From assembly GCA_032988165.1 (NCBI GenBank), contig JANTQF010000215.1:1-59202 (forward strand): 59,202 nt of DNA. The letters run 5' to 3'. Position numbers and translations under genes: made by a program. The stretch's first letter is position 1. Every line of letters begins with the position of its first letter. The stretch comes from Emmonsiellopsis sp. PD_33 (lineage: Eukaryota; Ascomycota; Eurotiomycetes; Onygenales; Ajellomycetaceae). Below are positions 35,048 to 47,117 of the stretch, piece after piece. Below the pieces are notes generated by a model. It was not told the origin of the DNA, did not search any database, and worked only from the letters and a program-made list of their open reading frames with translations.

Positions 35048-36677
35048 CTATGCAATCCTTGGCCCATCCAGAATAACCCTGGCCTCCTCACTCTTCCACC
35101 AACTCTTCCCTTCTTCCCCAGGAAACGAGAATCTAGCCATACTATCACTCTTCATCTGCACGCTATATCCAGGCTCCATAGGCGTAACATAGTACCCATC
35201 CCGGACCGAAGCCGGATGTTCAAAATGCTCATGCAAATGATCCACATACTCCAACACACTCTTCTTCCCGGTGACAACCACATAGTCAATCGTGCTAAGA
35301 TGCTGCGTGTACTCAGGCAATCCCACACCACCTGAATGGGGGACGATAGGGACGCCAAATTTCCGCGCAAGCAGGAGGATGGCGAGACACTCGTTCACGC
35401 CTCCAACTCGGCAGGCATCTGGCTGGAGAACAGTCAATGCGCCGGCTTGCAGGAATTGCTTGAACATGACACGGTTCTGGCACATTTCACCCGTGGCTAC
35501 ACCTATGGTGCCGTATGGGGTATCTTTAAGAGCGGCGCGGATGGCGGCATGGCCGAGGACGTCGTCGGGGGAGGTGGGCTCCTCGATGAACCAGGGCTTG
35601 AATTGGGCCAGTTCTTTCATGTGGGTGATTGCTTCGGGGACGGACCAGATCTAATTTCCCTGTTAACTGCTGATATGGGAATAACACAACACACATGAAT
35701 GGTGGCAGAGGACGAACCTGATTAGCATCCACCATCAAAATATTCCCCTTATCATACCCAATCGCCTCCCTCGCAATACTCAGCCGTTTTTTATCATCCT
35801 CCAAACTACCTCCAACCTTCAATTTAAAATGCCTATACCCCTGCTGCACACTCTCCTCAAGTAGCCTCTTCATCTTCTCCTCCCCATATCCCAACCACCC
35901 CGCACTCGTAGTATACGCCGGCACCGCCTGACTCTTCTCCGCCTCCGCAATTCTCTCCTCCTTCCCACCCTCAACCTCTTTCAACAACGCAATAGCCTCC
36001 TCCGGCGTCAGCGCATCGGTGATATATCTAAAATCAATACACCGCACCAGCTCTTCGGGCGTCATATCCGCCACGACGCGCCAGACAGGCTTGTTGAGAG
36101 TCTTGGCCCATAGGTCCCAGATCGCATTAACCACAGCTCCCAGGGCGAGGTGTATGACGCCCTTTTCTGGACCGATCCATCGCAGTTGGCTGTCGGAGAC
36201 GAGGTAGCGCCAGGTTTTGCCCCAGTCTTCGGTTAGGGAATCGAGTTCTCGGCCTATGATTAGGGGGGCGAGGGTGTTAATGGCCGCGCAGACGATTTCG
36301 TTACCACGGCCAATTGTGAAGGTCTGGTGTTTGCGCTGTGTTAGTTTTCTTATGTTGGTCCCATATATTCTCCGTCCTTTAGCGATGGGAGATTATGTGC
36401 GATAATAGTACAAGTCATCTGGATAGGTAAGTAATGTGATGCGTACCATTCCATGACCGGTATGTGGTGAATCGGTGAATAGAATGCAGTATGCGGAAGA
36501 ATAATCGCCTGCAGCATTCATGGCATCGGAGCCGGTTTTGTCGAGAGAAGTCTACATGTCCAGCCGCTTATTAGCTCAGTCACAATTAAACTAAATACCA
36601 GCAACCAAGCAGAGGAAATAATCCCAACATACCGGAAACCGCACATCTCTCGATGTGAATCCCGTAATCCTAACCAT
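35048..36677 (-). CDS. L-galactonate dehydratase-type enolase-superfamily enzyme (LGD1/GaaB)
   Basis: Dehydrates L-galactonate to 3-deoxy-L-threo-hex-2-ulosonate, step two of fungal D-galacturonate (pectin) catabolism. Exons 36677-36633, 36551-36447, 36323-35718 and 35650-35048 join in frame to 452 residues, matching Lgd1/GaaB length. N-terminus: ITGFTSRDVRFP-TSLDKTGSDAMNAAGDYSS. Enolase-superfamily residues are all visible: the KxK pair in RHFKLKVGG; metal ligands Asp in LMVDANQ, Glu in WFIEEPTSPDD and Glu in VATGEMCQNR; and the His in VPHSGGVGLPE. The LGD1 signatures TIGRGNEIVCAAIN and LRWIGPEKGVIHLALGAVVNA are present. Related fuconate and rhamnonate dehydratases share the fold, so the substrate is inferred from overall resemblance. 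The other galacturonate-pathway genes are not in the window. Confidence 0.88.
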
Positions 36678-38644
36678 ATTCCAACCTTCTTCTTATTATT
36701 TTTGTTCCGTCGATCTCTGCAGCTCGTTCCCTTCGCGCCTCTCTCTGTTTTGCGCGTTTTATTATTTACAATCGAAAACCTGGACCGTGATCTTTCTACT
36801 CTAGAAAATGCAAGGTGACGGACAGCTGGGGGGATAAAAACTTCGTTATAAAAATAAAAAAAAGAGGGCGCTCGAAGCGGAATGGAAATGCGTTTTCCAA
36901 TGTGCTAATAAATCAGAGCAAGAATGTAACTAGCTTTTAATGAAGAATCCGGCGCGATTACCCGGCTTTATATCAGCAGCCATCCAATAGCACAGAGCGG
37001 GGTAAACTTCGAATCCTCCTTTGCAGAGGGAATGATGACGAGCAGTGGATACGTAGAGCGCGGGGCAGCGGGGCAATCGAGGGGGGGGGGGGGAACTTGA
37101 AGCCTGAAGGAATGGTCTCTAGAGATCTCAGCAATTATCCAGGGGATGTCTCCTGGGATGGAAAATTCTTAGAAATCAGCAATTGCGCCCCATGAATTCC
37201 CAAACTACCCCTATCATAACATTTATTCAAAAACCCGGTATCCCCTCACCTCGTCGCGTATGTTTGAATGAAGATGTGAACGTGGGGGTGAACGAAGTGG
37301 GATGGACGATGATTTAAAGTTTCCCGGCGGTGTGGGGGCTCTCGGTCTCGGGCCATCTTTGCAGCGAGCAGCTTTCCGACGATCCGATTGGTGGGAAAAT
37401 TCAATGCTATTTTTTGCCAAGGAATACTAAACTATAAATAGCCATTCCTGGTGCTGCCTTTGTGAGCGGGAAGAAGCTGCAGAGTGTTTTCTTCTAAATA
37501 AAAGCGGCGTTATAGCTACATCACCTCACCATTGACTGTTGATACACGGTGTTGATGCTTAGACTGGTGATGCTCGGACCCTATCATGATGTGAAATAAC
37601 GTGGTCAAGGCATTGCCAACGCTCGCTGCCATCTAACCACCCTTCTGCTTCTCCCCGTCTACCCCGGACGGACGATGGTCCGACGAGACTCCAACCGCTC
37701 GCGCTTGGCTCCCACCCCTAATTGCTTCCCTTGGGTTCTATCCAGTCTTACAAGAGGCAGGGGGATCACTGGCATGACAATACGATTTCTTTCTGTTTCC
37801 CATTATTTGTTCGTCCAAATTGTTCGCATGTGGCTGATGTGCTGTTCTTGTATGTCCGCATTGATTATTGTGCGGTGTGTGCTTCAGATTGTGAAGTATA
37901 TTTAGGGGGGGAAGGGGGTATTTGGCAACACATAAACAGTTTCTGGATGGATTTGATACGCTACTTATGTTTATTATGTAAGCGATTTTTCATATCTATC
38001 ATCCAGTGAATATTTTGGTGGGGAGGCGGGATGAGAAGGAGTTTCATCGGTTGAGTCCCCATGAGGGAGTTTGAGGAGGGATGTTTGGGAGTTATGTGAT
38101 TTGTTTTTTGGACTTGCATTTGCTGGAGGGGGTGGTTCATTATTATATATACACATAGAGGACATGGAGTTCATTGTCTTTTGCTGGATGGTATTAGGCA
38201 TGCATGGAGGCGGGATTATTGGCGGGTGATTAGGGAATAAGTAGGTTTTGATTTCCGAATATCATTCCTCGAGTTTGGGGGGGTGGCATACCTAAGGTCA
38301 TGATATCATGATATTTGGGAGCTTTCCCTCCATTTTTCAAAGGTTAACTAACGAATTCAATTCCCGTATCTTTTTCCCAGATATAGGAGAATGTTTTAGC
38401 TCTCCAGCATCACAACAGAAATTGGATACCTAGCCATCATCACATTTCTGAACAAGAAAGGGACAATAGATCGGTTGGTGGGGGGGTTCAAGCTAATTTA
38501 CACTCAGGGGTAAAGAAACAACAGACATAAAGAGAAAGAAATAAGATAACGCCCAGGAAGAGTCACTGCAAAGTCTCATAGACCAAATGGACTATCCTAT
38601 GACGGCGTAGTGCAGATAAAAAAAACCCTTCATTCCTCTCTCTT
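36678..38644. other. Intergenic region, no supported gene
   Basis: About 2 kb holding the dehydratase promoter and the 3' flank of the splicing-factor gene. A 13-base G run lies at 37081-37093. Short frames at 37675-38009 resemble nothing known. Confidence 0.5.
37081..37093. repeat. Poly-G homopolymer (13 G)
   Basis: A homopolymer in the upstream flank of the dehydratase gene; its length is prone to sequencing error. Confidence 0.8.
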
Positions 38645-41208
38645 TTATCCCGAGAGACCCCTCTTCTCACTCTCAGAGAAGAATATGATCATTCGCCACA
38701 GCTTCTTTACTAGCACTTCCGCTTCTTCATCTAGGGCCTATAATGTAAGGGAAAAAACATTCGTTAGTAACCATATCAATAGCACATTAACGGGGACTGT
38801 TTGGACAAAGTAGTAAATCAAACTTACCCCTTCCAACTGTTCCACAAGCTCCTGCGGCGGCCCCCTCTTCCTTATATGCTCCTCCACGACATCAACAAGC
38901 ATCTGCTCCTGCACACCCAAATACTCCATGATCTTCTTCTCAACGAACGGCTTGAGCTGCTCACCAAGCACAGACTCGTCCACAAACTCCCAATTAACCT
39001 CCCATTTCCAAAGGCCTTCTTTATCCGCTGGGATATCAGCGGCGAGCTGTCTTGCAGCCTGCGCTCGTTCTTCATCTGTGAGACCGGCTGATTCGATCGC
39101 AGTGTCAAATTTGATGGACGTAAGGGGACGTTTCGTAGCGCGGTCTGCATCCTCCTCATCTTCAAGGAGACCTTCAACTTCCGCGACTGTTCTCCGTACC
39201 GTTGAGGCCTGTGCCTTTTGCGCAGCGGCTCCGAGAGAGAGCTTGAAGCGTTGTGGTTCGCGGGGCGCCTGGTTGCGTGATTCAAGCTCCTCAGCTTGCC
39301 GCGCAAGGAATTCATCGGCCATACCACGCGCCTGTTCTTGCTGTTGTTGGGTGCGAGCCTTCTCGCGTTCCTCCGCGGCACGATCGGCTTCATCCAGATT
39401 GATCTCTCGGTTCCTAAAGGCAGCGCGGGTTCTGATCCAGACACCACGATCGGCATAGTATGGGTCGACTTTTCGACTGGCTTCCACGTCGTCGTTCCAC
39501 TCCCGGAGACGTTTAGCCATGATCTGTTTCTCGTCTTGGAGGCGCGCTTCTTCTTCTTTGTCGCGATTCTTTTCACGCTCCACGGCTGCAGTCCGGCTTC
39601 GTTCGCGGTTCAGCCAGCGCCTTTCTTGGTCGAGGTATTGCTTTTCCTCTTCGATAGATTTCTTTTCCTTTCGTCTTCTCTCGAGCTCCTCGTCACTCGC
39701 GTCGGTATCCTCGTCTTCGTTGGCGCCATTGATCCCGCTTCCATTAACGAAAGAGACTCCTTTCTGGTAATCTCTAGGGATCTGATGGCCGAACCCTTTC
39801 GGTCCCGAGGGGGCATTTGGGACCCCTCTATCCCTGGGACCAAGTGGGATACCGTTCGCCCCTCCAGCAGGACCACTTGGAGCTGTTGGGGGTGGGGAAG
39901 TTAGTCTATTTGGCCTAGACCCACCAGACCCTCTAGCTCGTTCTAGTGATTCCAATTCTTCTTCCCTCTTTAGTCGTTCTAGGTCCCGACGGTTGCTTCT
40001 GTCACGGAAAGCGGCGATTTCTTTCGCAACGGTTTCTCTCATCTCAGCAGGAATATCGGACAGTTCATCCTCCACTGTGATGGGAATTGTTACGACCTCC
40101 GCGGGAGTACCGTCCGTCTGGCCTTCGGGGTCTTTCATAGGAGTATCCCCTTCGCCATCAACAGCGCCTGATGGACCTTCTGGCTTGGCGGGAGCTGGTG
40201 GGTGGGCAAGTTCCGAAAGAACTGCGGCTAGAGCTGTTCTGGCGCGGTCTAGTCGGGCTTGAACGGCTGTTGGGTCCTGTTCGGTGCTCGATTCAAATTG
40301 CTCAATATATTTAAGAGAGCTGTCATCGACAACGACCTAAAATTTGTTAGAACCTCCAGATACAAAATACCATATATTGTGGTTAACATACCAGAAGCTT
40401 GCTCTTTTCAACCTCCTCATCCTCCTTTCCTTCCTCTTTAACCGGGGACTGCTTCTTGACGGGCACTTCAACATCCCTTAGCACTTCTACTGCAGTGCCC
40501 AGACTTTCAGGGTCCTCGTACTCTGCGAAACCAAATTTACACGGCTTCTCATCGGCATCAGTAGCACGAATCCACCGTTTCAAATTTCCGGCTGTCCGTA
40601 GTATCCGCTCAATTTCCTCATCGCTGCTGATTCCCTCAGTGATCCCACCAATAAAGATAGTCCGTACAATCTCGTCCTTCGTAGGTGGCTGCAGCTGTAA
40701 CATCGCATCCCTTAAATTCTGACGCTGAGACTCCAAGGAACCTCCCCCAGGGCCACCGCGTCTGCCACCAGCTTCTCCCCCGCGTTCCCGCCCACTTTCC
40801 ACCGGGGTGGCAGATTTCGAGGCGCCCGATGTACCAAGTCGGATAACCGGAGCGGAGAAATTGATATTTGGCATATTCGCAGGAGGTTGGAAATTCGGTG
40901 GAAACCCGCCGGGTCTTCCAGGTTGCTGCGCATTCGCCTGTTGCATGGACGGAGCAGGGCCGGTTCCGGGAGCTGACATTCCAGGAGGAGGAGCTTAAAA
41001 ACAGTCAAGTCAGAAGAAGTGATACAAACTGGGGGAGGCCTATCATACCCATGCCTGGAGGGGCTCCAGGGAAGCCACCATACTCGGGGGCCCTACCAAA
41101 GGGACTTTGTGCTATAACGGTATTAGCATTAGCCAGGATCCGGGGAAATCAAAGCGGGGATAAAGGGTATCCTTAATATGAGCACATACATTGGTATGGA
41201 TTATACAT
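38645..41208 (-). CDS. RRM- and PWI-domain splicing protein (RBM25/Snu71 type)
   Basis: A nuclear U1-snRNP-associated pre-mRNA splicing factor by family. Exons 41208-41190, 41111-41049, 40993-40392, 40336-38828 and 38737-38645 join in frame to 761 residues. The order of parts is diagnostic. A Pro/Gly/Tyr-rich N-terminus (MYNPYQSQSPFGRAPEY) is followed by an RRM at about 139-215 (TIFIGGITEG, RNP1 KFGFAEY). A long Arg/Glu-rich coiled region comes next (about 320-520, with ERRRKEKKSIEEEKQ). The C-terminal PWI domain covers about 650-755 (WKWEVNWEFVDE, LKPFVEKKIMEYLGVQE, VEEHIRKRGPPQELVEQLEG). The last exon (ALDEEAEVLVKKLWRMIIFF) completes the PWI fold, which supports the 90-nt terminal intron. 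The 19-nt first exon was placed by the YNPYQ-S-QSPF join. A palindromic ATCACGTGAT lies about 280 nt upstream. Confidence 0.9.
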
Positions 41209-41486
41209 TTTGCGTTGAAGATGACAACGTCCGGACCTCCAGCAAGCGTGGAGTAACGCGCAGGTTCAAGTCCCTAAGCTTGGCGATCTCGATGGCGGTA
41301 GAGGTAATCGGGCCGTTGTCAATGAATATAAGGAGCGCGGAAGGACATTCAATCTGGAGACTCCGCAGTTCGGTTGCGCGCAAAGATAATGTTGTTCTGC
41401 CGCAAGATGTTGTCGTCTTTCTTCTCTCTCGTGCTTGGAGAAATTCCCGTCGCAGTGTGGCCCGTGCACGGCGAAGCATCATCGAC

Positions 41487-41498
41487 ATCACGTGATAT
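41487..41498. promoter_or_regulatory. ATCACGTGATAT promoter element
   Basis: A palindromic ATCACGTGAT extended to CACGTGATAT, 281 nt upstream of the start of the RRM/PWI gene. The ten-base core is identical to those near TIF35 and MRP21. Confidence 0.5.
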
Positions 41499-43518
41499 CA
41501 AACGCGCCATCCATAGCTTTCCGGCTTCGACTTCATCCATTCTCTTCTTCTCCTTCTTGCAGTTCGCGTCTCTCCCGTTTCCCAATCGCTGCAAACGTCG
41601 CCGGTCAACCTTGGAATGCCGTTACAGACGCCTATTATTGCTCGGGGAATTATCGCAACCTTGCAGACTTCATTAACAACCCTCGTTCGATCTCCAGCGC
41701 GTCATCGCCCAATCTACCCATTTCCCTTGGGTTAGTACTCTGCCAACTGCAGCAATATGGCTTTCCTTCAGCTTAATTGTGTTTTATATAATGGTTTGCT
41801 AGGGCTTTTTTCGTCCACGTGTGATTTCAACTAACGAAACAAGACCTGATGAAGAAGGGCTGAAGCAGCTTTAGAGGATGCCCACAGAAGAGCCTCGCAG
41901 GATCATCTCACAGTGATATGACTAGAAGGAAGTCAACGAAGCTTGGGCTCTTCTAGTAATGATCCAATGGAGAATAGCCGCCCGAAAAATGGCAGAGTCT
42001 AGCCCTCCGTTCCTGGATGTGGGTGATCAGGAATTTCTAAGCTAGGGACCCAAGTCTGATTGCCGCCCAAGACGGAAACCAAATTTGCCAAATGACAATG
42101 GACGGATATTAATAACCTACGAAGCTGATTCGTGCCGAGAACTTGGGTCAACAACTGTCAATTCTCCAATTCTCTTCAATCCTTGGGTGCGGGAAGGGAA
42201 ACCAGGCTGTCATTCATCGCTTTGAAATTGTCACCCTATTTATGGACACCACCTCATCATCTGACATCAACGCAGCTTCGACACAACGAACAGTTCGGAA
42301 ACAAATTTAGGTTTTCATATCCAGGACCATGGGAGCCTAGATGTTTCAACTTGATTCACCCAGCAAGACTTCCTTTCAGGGCCAAACCTCCCTTTGAAGC
42401 CATACTGGGAATAGTCCTATGCACGACAATCATGGGAACTGAAAACAGAAAGCCCATCTCTCCCAGAGCTCCCGTTCTCCTAGTGCGGCTCAAAGGTGCA
42501 TGAATGGTTCAAGCCGCTGAGGCCCTGGAACCTTGATGAAGGGGGAACACCCGATTTCAAAACAGCCCAGCCCACGCGAGGTCTCGGCAACCATTCCGGC
42601 TGAAGTTAGTCGCATCACCTGCCAAATAGTTAGTTATCCCAGCGTTTTTGATGACGAGAGCCACAGTCTGGGGAAGGAAAACGCGTCCCGCCAGCATGCC
42701 CCGAAACCAACGACCAGAGGATGAGGCTAAAAGCATGCAATGCGATTGGTGTGATTCCCTCTCTGAACAAGCCCTTGTCAAAGATGATATTAACTTCATA
42801 CGGCATGCTCACATTCTTGAGCCGCAATTGGATAGGACAACGCCTTGGGCTATTTCTGCTGCCGCCGCATTTTTACCTCCATGGGGTTTGACTCTCCACA
42901 GCGACCCAATGGCGGTTTAAATCTTCACGCCAAACAACCTTTTGGCGCCCATAAACAAGCTCTCTACTCCGTCCTCAAGCCGTGTCTGGGCCGATCAGAT
43001 ACTACGACCTCTGCAGATGGGTGTCTAGCCTTGAACCATTTCTGGTGTCGACACTGGGCCGAGGAGAGCAAGTAGGAACCCTACCTTCGAGTCGAGAACC
43101 TGACTCTCTCCAGCCTGAGACAACCAGGGTCGAATACGAAGGCAGCATGCCCTTTGGGTTTGGACCAACGGCGCCAAACCTCGTGTTTTGTTCATTGAAC
43201 ACAATAAACTTTTTCCATGCCGACCCCCCGTCTGCCTTGACAAGTCAACCGTTTGAAGGCTTTGTCATAACCATATTGGGACTGGTGACGGTCTTATTTC
43301 CCCTTGGTTGGGAAATGACCCTCACACCCTTTCATATAAGAGGGACCCCCCCTCGTCACCATGTTTTCTCCTGCTTCTTTTTTTCTCCCTTACTCTACGC
43401 CTCATTTCAAGTTGTCCATAATCTGTCCTCGTTTTTAATTTTTCGGATATCTTTATATCCAGTCGCTCGTTTAGCATATCTCTCTCTACCCCTTGTAGAT
43501 ATCCCCCATCCATCCAAG
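41499..43518. other. Intergenic region, no supported gene
   Basis: About 2 kb. It includes the upstream region of the GPI-protein gene. A plus-strand frame at 41435-41776 was considered and not accepted. No other coding region was recognised. Confidence 0.5.
43333..43340 (+). promoter_or_regulatory. Possible TATA-like box of the GPI-protein gene
   Basis: CATATAAG lies about 180 nt upstream of the ATG, followed by a CT-rich leader with TTTTTTCTCCCTT-like pyrimidine tracts. Position and sequence suit a core promoter; this is inference only. Confidence 0.3.
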
Positions 43519-44253
43519 ATGCGGACCCAATTCATCGCCCTTGCCTCCTTGCTCGCCCCTAGCGTCCTTGCCGCTGATAACTGGACCCGTCTGGATACCT
43601 CTACGGTTGAGACGCTCCGTGCCCTGAAGGTCCGTCAAGGCGGAGGCTCATTCAAGCCCGGCGAGGAAAACGGCTTTGGCGAGACCTGCGCAGATGCTTT
43701 CGGGGCCGGCTATATCCAGTGCGGCACCGGCTCGTCGTGCTACAACCCAGATGGTGGCGAATCTTGCTGTACTGAAGAATGTATGAGTTGCTGTGGTTCC
43801 CTATTTGGAACAATCAACTGACGTGAATTCCAGACCCCTGCCCAGCCGGATCTTTCTGTTTGACTGCCGGTTACTGCTGTCCCGACGTAAGCGTTACATT
43901 AAAACTCATTCATACCTTAACCGCAAATAAGGTTAGGTTAATGCTAAAAGCGGGCCACCATACTAACGCACATCACCCAGGGCCTTGATGCCGCCACCTG
44001 CGCTGAGGAATTCGGCATCACTCTCCCACCCACATCGGCACCCACTGGAACCCCGACGGTTACCCCCATCCCACCAGCCACCATCACCGACAGCTACACC
44101 CCCTCGCCTCCCCCTACAGGCACCGGTAGCTACAGCGTCGGCCCAACCCCCACCCCGCCACCCGAGTTCACTGGTGCCGCCAACCCGCAGAGCATTGCTA
44201 GCGGTGCTCTTGCGGCTGTTGGATTCCTTGGGTTTCTGCAGAATCTGCTGTAA
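43519..44253 (+). CDS. Cys-rich GPI-anchored cell-surface protein
   Basis: A predicted secreted wall or membrane protein of 195 residues. Exons 43519-43780, 43834-43886 and 43981-44253 join in frame. A signal peptide (about 1-19, FIALASLLAPSVLA) is followed by an N-glycosylation site (NWT). A ten-cysteine module (about 58-113) spans the two introns; it has CxxxxxxxxxxC, SSCYN, SCCTE, CPAGSFC and GYCCPD spacing resembling small disulphide-rich carbohydrate-binding modules. A Thr/Pro/Ser-rich stalk follows (about 115-165). The C-terminal hydrophobic tail (SIASGALAAVGFLGFLQNLL) is preceded by small residues suited to GPI attachment near GAANPQ. The open frame extends upstream to 42982, but ATG 43519 is chosen because it begins the signal peptide. 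Chitin or glucan binding is a guess; no ligand motif is certain. Confidence 0.85.
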
Positions 44254-46115
44254 ACCGTTGGCAATGCGTGGGGTCCACTAGATCCCGCCCTGTGGCCGTG
44301 GCTAGTGCGTGGTTTCTTGTGTATCTGCTCTTGTCTATCTCACCTTTTTTCTTTTTGAATGTTGGAGTCATGCAGCTAGGATGTAATAACGGATTAACTG
44401 AAGGTCTCTTTCCTTTCTATATACCTTGTGCCTTTTCTTAAACCTTACTCCCCTTCTACTTCTCTTGAAATACTATCACAATGTCGCCGTTGGCTCATCT
44501 AGATAGATTATTGAATGGAGGAAGAACAGTTCGCCCCATTAACCAGCCTCTTACCCCATATCTTGGAGTCACAGCAGCTCATATTAGCACGGAAGGACTC
44601 GAGGTGTTCATTCCTCTCCCAGCCACAGATTATGTCAAAAATTTGAACGCCAGTAAAAAAAATATACCGAAAGTTCACCATTCTTTCCAATCAAGAAAAA
44701 AAAATCACTGAAACGCTTCATTAACTAGTTACCCCACAAAAAAACCTCTCCGCGCCGCCCCAGCGCCGAACAAGACCGGATGTACCTGCAGCTGCTTAAC
44801 AACGTATGCAGTTCCTGGTCACATTTGCATGCTGGTTATCTTGCCATTGGGCAGTTTAGATAGTACCTTAGAACATTAATCCCCATTTACTAACTAACTC
44901 CTTAATATCGTGGGGGGGAGTTGATTACTCGTATCATACAAATATATCACTAAAAACTCGCATTCCCCATCTCGTCAAATTTTCATCTTCCCGTCCCTTC
45001 GTTCCTCTTCATCTCCAATTGACACGAGCCCTTCATACGCCGAATAATATGGATTTGCATCTCCCAATAGAAAAAAGAAAGAAAAAGGCTCTGCGTGAAC
45101 GAATTCTTCTAGAAACCAAATCTTGAATTAGCTCGAGTAACTAACTAGTACGTCTAATTAGATAACCCGGGGCTCGAGCTGCGCTCTTCCTTGATAAAAA
45201 TTACGAAGTAGCCAATCGTAGATTTCTTCCTCTTGTTAACCCCCCAAATTCATTGGCTTGTTGTCATCAGCATCTCAGACTTGCGGTGCTAATACGCGTA
45301 CTACCATTTCAACAATTCATAATACTACCCCTAATTCTTTTTAGGCATAGCATGTAACTAAATAATAATACCCCAGTTTTGTATGGTAAAATTGAGATTT
45401 TTTATGCACCACCTATGTATGCACCGAAGAAAATGCTATGAATTTTTCTTCTTGGGCCAAATCAATCACCTATATAGCTATATAGAACAGCTGCAAATTT
45501 CCTATAGAACAGTTGTGAATTTCCTGCATAGAAAATCATGATTTTCCCTACTGTACATACAAAATATTGGGTATTGCTATGTATAGTTACACTCTGACTA
45601 GAAAAAACTAGAGGTAGGGTAGGATGAATAACCATTTGGTAGTACGTGTATCAACACGCCGGACTTGTTCTCGTCAACTCCACGCAATTTACAAAATCCA
45701 AATGGGCGAAAAGGAGAACAAAGGTTAATAATAAGCTGCAACGAAAAGTCCATCATTTGAGCTGCAGGTGGCAGCTTGCAAGTTGCAGCCCATTCTGTTT
45801 CTTTATATAGAAAATCGTCCCATCGAGTGGGGATTGATTACAATTTGTGCATAGCTAGCTAATGAGCTTGTCGCATTGGTTCAAGCAACTTATCAACGAC
45901 GATCAGGGGGGCCCCCAGTCCCAGCCGCTCGTTTCGTCATCATATTCATCGGCTTCTTCTTCTTCTTCTTCTTCTTCTTCTTCTTCTTCTTCTTCTCCTT
46001 CTCCTTCTTCTTCTCCTTACCTTGAATATTATGCGAATTCAATATCGCCATTTGGATGGCATAGGAAAACGGAAGAATCCGCGATCGTTCATACGTACCT
46101 CCGCCCCCAACAACA
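44254..46115. other. AT-rich intergenic region, no supported gene
   Basis: About 1.9 kb before the tubby-C-like gene. The frame at 44481-44711 has no recognisable features. Near the right end lies a long TTC repeat, inside an upstream open frame (45862-46338) that overlaps the next start codon in another frame. Confidence 0.5.
45953..46017. repeat. TTC trinucleotide microsatellite
   Basis: About 20 near-perfect TTC units with a few TCC interruptions, some 100-160 nt upstream of the next ATG. In the overlapping upstream frame it would encode poly-Ser; on the other strand, poly-Lys/Glu. Confidence 0.9.
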
Positions 46116-47117
46116 ATGTCTACGACATCCCCAGTTCCAGCTCCCACTACGACTCCACCTCAACCTCCGGCTCCAGCTCCAGTCCAAGACCAGGACCAAA
46201 GCCAAAAGACCGACCAATCCCCCATCGGCGCATCCGGCAACATCGAAGTCGTCCTCGATACACAACGAGAAGCCTACAACAAACACAATGCATCACCTCA
46301 AGAACTCCCCTCCTCCACCTCAGGCAACATCGAAGTAGTCACGTCCTCAGAAAAACAAGTCCACCTCGACACCGACGAGAATGGAAAACAAGTCTACATG
46401 GACCGCCAAGGCGGCTCCGGAAACATCGAAGTCGCCAACAAGCCGAACGAATGGTGCAGGTTCCAGGTTGAAAAATCCACCGCCCTCGGCCTCATCCTGC
46501 CCGTCGATCTACAACTTAGAATTCTCGACCCGCGAAACCTCAGCGTCGCCTTCATCACCACAGACATGCATTGGCAGGATGTCATGTCCGTCCTCCCGCC
46601 GATGTTCAGTGTATACCCAGTCTCCAGCGGGGCTGGAGAGGGCAGGTCGGGGAGTGGGGTTGTGAATTTCTGCCCCCGCGGCTGGCAGGGAGTTACGAGT
46701 CTCAAGGCGGAGCTGGAGTTGGTAGAAAACAATTCGGTGACGGGCCAGGGCACGAAGAGGCGATGGCTGGTTAATCGGGATGGGTGGAAGAGACATCATT
46801 CGATGATCGAGATCGCGGGGCCGTCGTCTTCTCATATTTCGGAATTTGTATGGAAGGGTTCGACAGATATTCTTAACCAGCTGGACGACTCCACGCCGCG
46901 GTGTAAAGGGAATTTGAAGCTCGAGTCGGTGGATGGAAAGGTGCTTCTGGCGGCATGGAAGCAGAGGCGGAATGGTCGGATTATGGGGTCTATTGTCATA
47001 TTTGAGGCTGCGAAGGATGTGATTCCGATGGAAGTTGTTGTCGCTTCGTGTATTTCTGTGGTGATGGCTGAGAGGGCAACGGGGATAAATTTCTTTGGAG
47101 GAAAGAAGAAGAAGTAG
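46116..47117 (+). CDS. Tubby-C-terminal-like protein with three SGNIEV repeats
   Basis: A single-exon protein of 333 residues. The first 39 are Pro/Thr/Gln-rich and disordered. Three spaced copies of SGNIEV follow at 40-45, 69-74 and 101-106, in a charged low-complexity context. The C-terminal part (about 112-333) looks like the fungal tubby C-terminal-like (LURP-one-related) fold. It starts near WCRFQVEKS and includes FVWKGSTD, the GNLKLESVDGKVLLAAW strand pair, GSIVIFE and the closing PMEVVVASCISVVMAERA helix. Such domains bind membranes or lipids in other organisms; here the ligand is unknown. ATG 46116 has a good context (ACAATG), but an upstream open frame overlaps it and could reduce translation. 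The repeats have no counterpart I know. Confidence 0.8.
   Translation: MSTTSPVPAPTTTPPQPPAPAPVQDQDQSQKTDQSPIGASGNIEVVLDTQREAYNKHNASPQELPSSTSGNIEVVTSSEKQVHLDTDENGKQVYMDRQGGSGNIEVANKPNEWCRFQVEKSTALGLILPVDLQLRILDPRNLSVAFITTDMHWQDVMSVLPPMFSVYPVSSGAGEGRSGSGVVNFCPRGWQGVTSLKAELELVENNSVTGQGTKRRWLVNRDGWKRHHSMIEIAGPSSSHISEFVWKGSTDILNQLDDSTPRCKGNLKLESVDGKVLLAAWKQRRNGRIMGSIVIFEAAKDVIPMEVVVASCISVVMAERATGINFFGGKKKK

Noticed and set aside
41261..41275. GGTTCAAGTCC, a perfect-looking tRNA B-box
   Set aside because: The flanking five-base stems do not pair, and no acceptor stem or A-box lies at the right distance.
41435..41776. Plus-strand frame divergent from the RRM/PWI gene
   Set aside because: Overlaps the CACGTGATAT promoter element, resembles no family, and no convincing downstream exon could be joined.
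46096..46140. Possible intron joining the poly-Ser frame to the tubby-like gene
   Set aside because: GT and AG are present, but the join leads into the wrong frame for the tubby-like protein.
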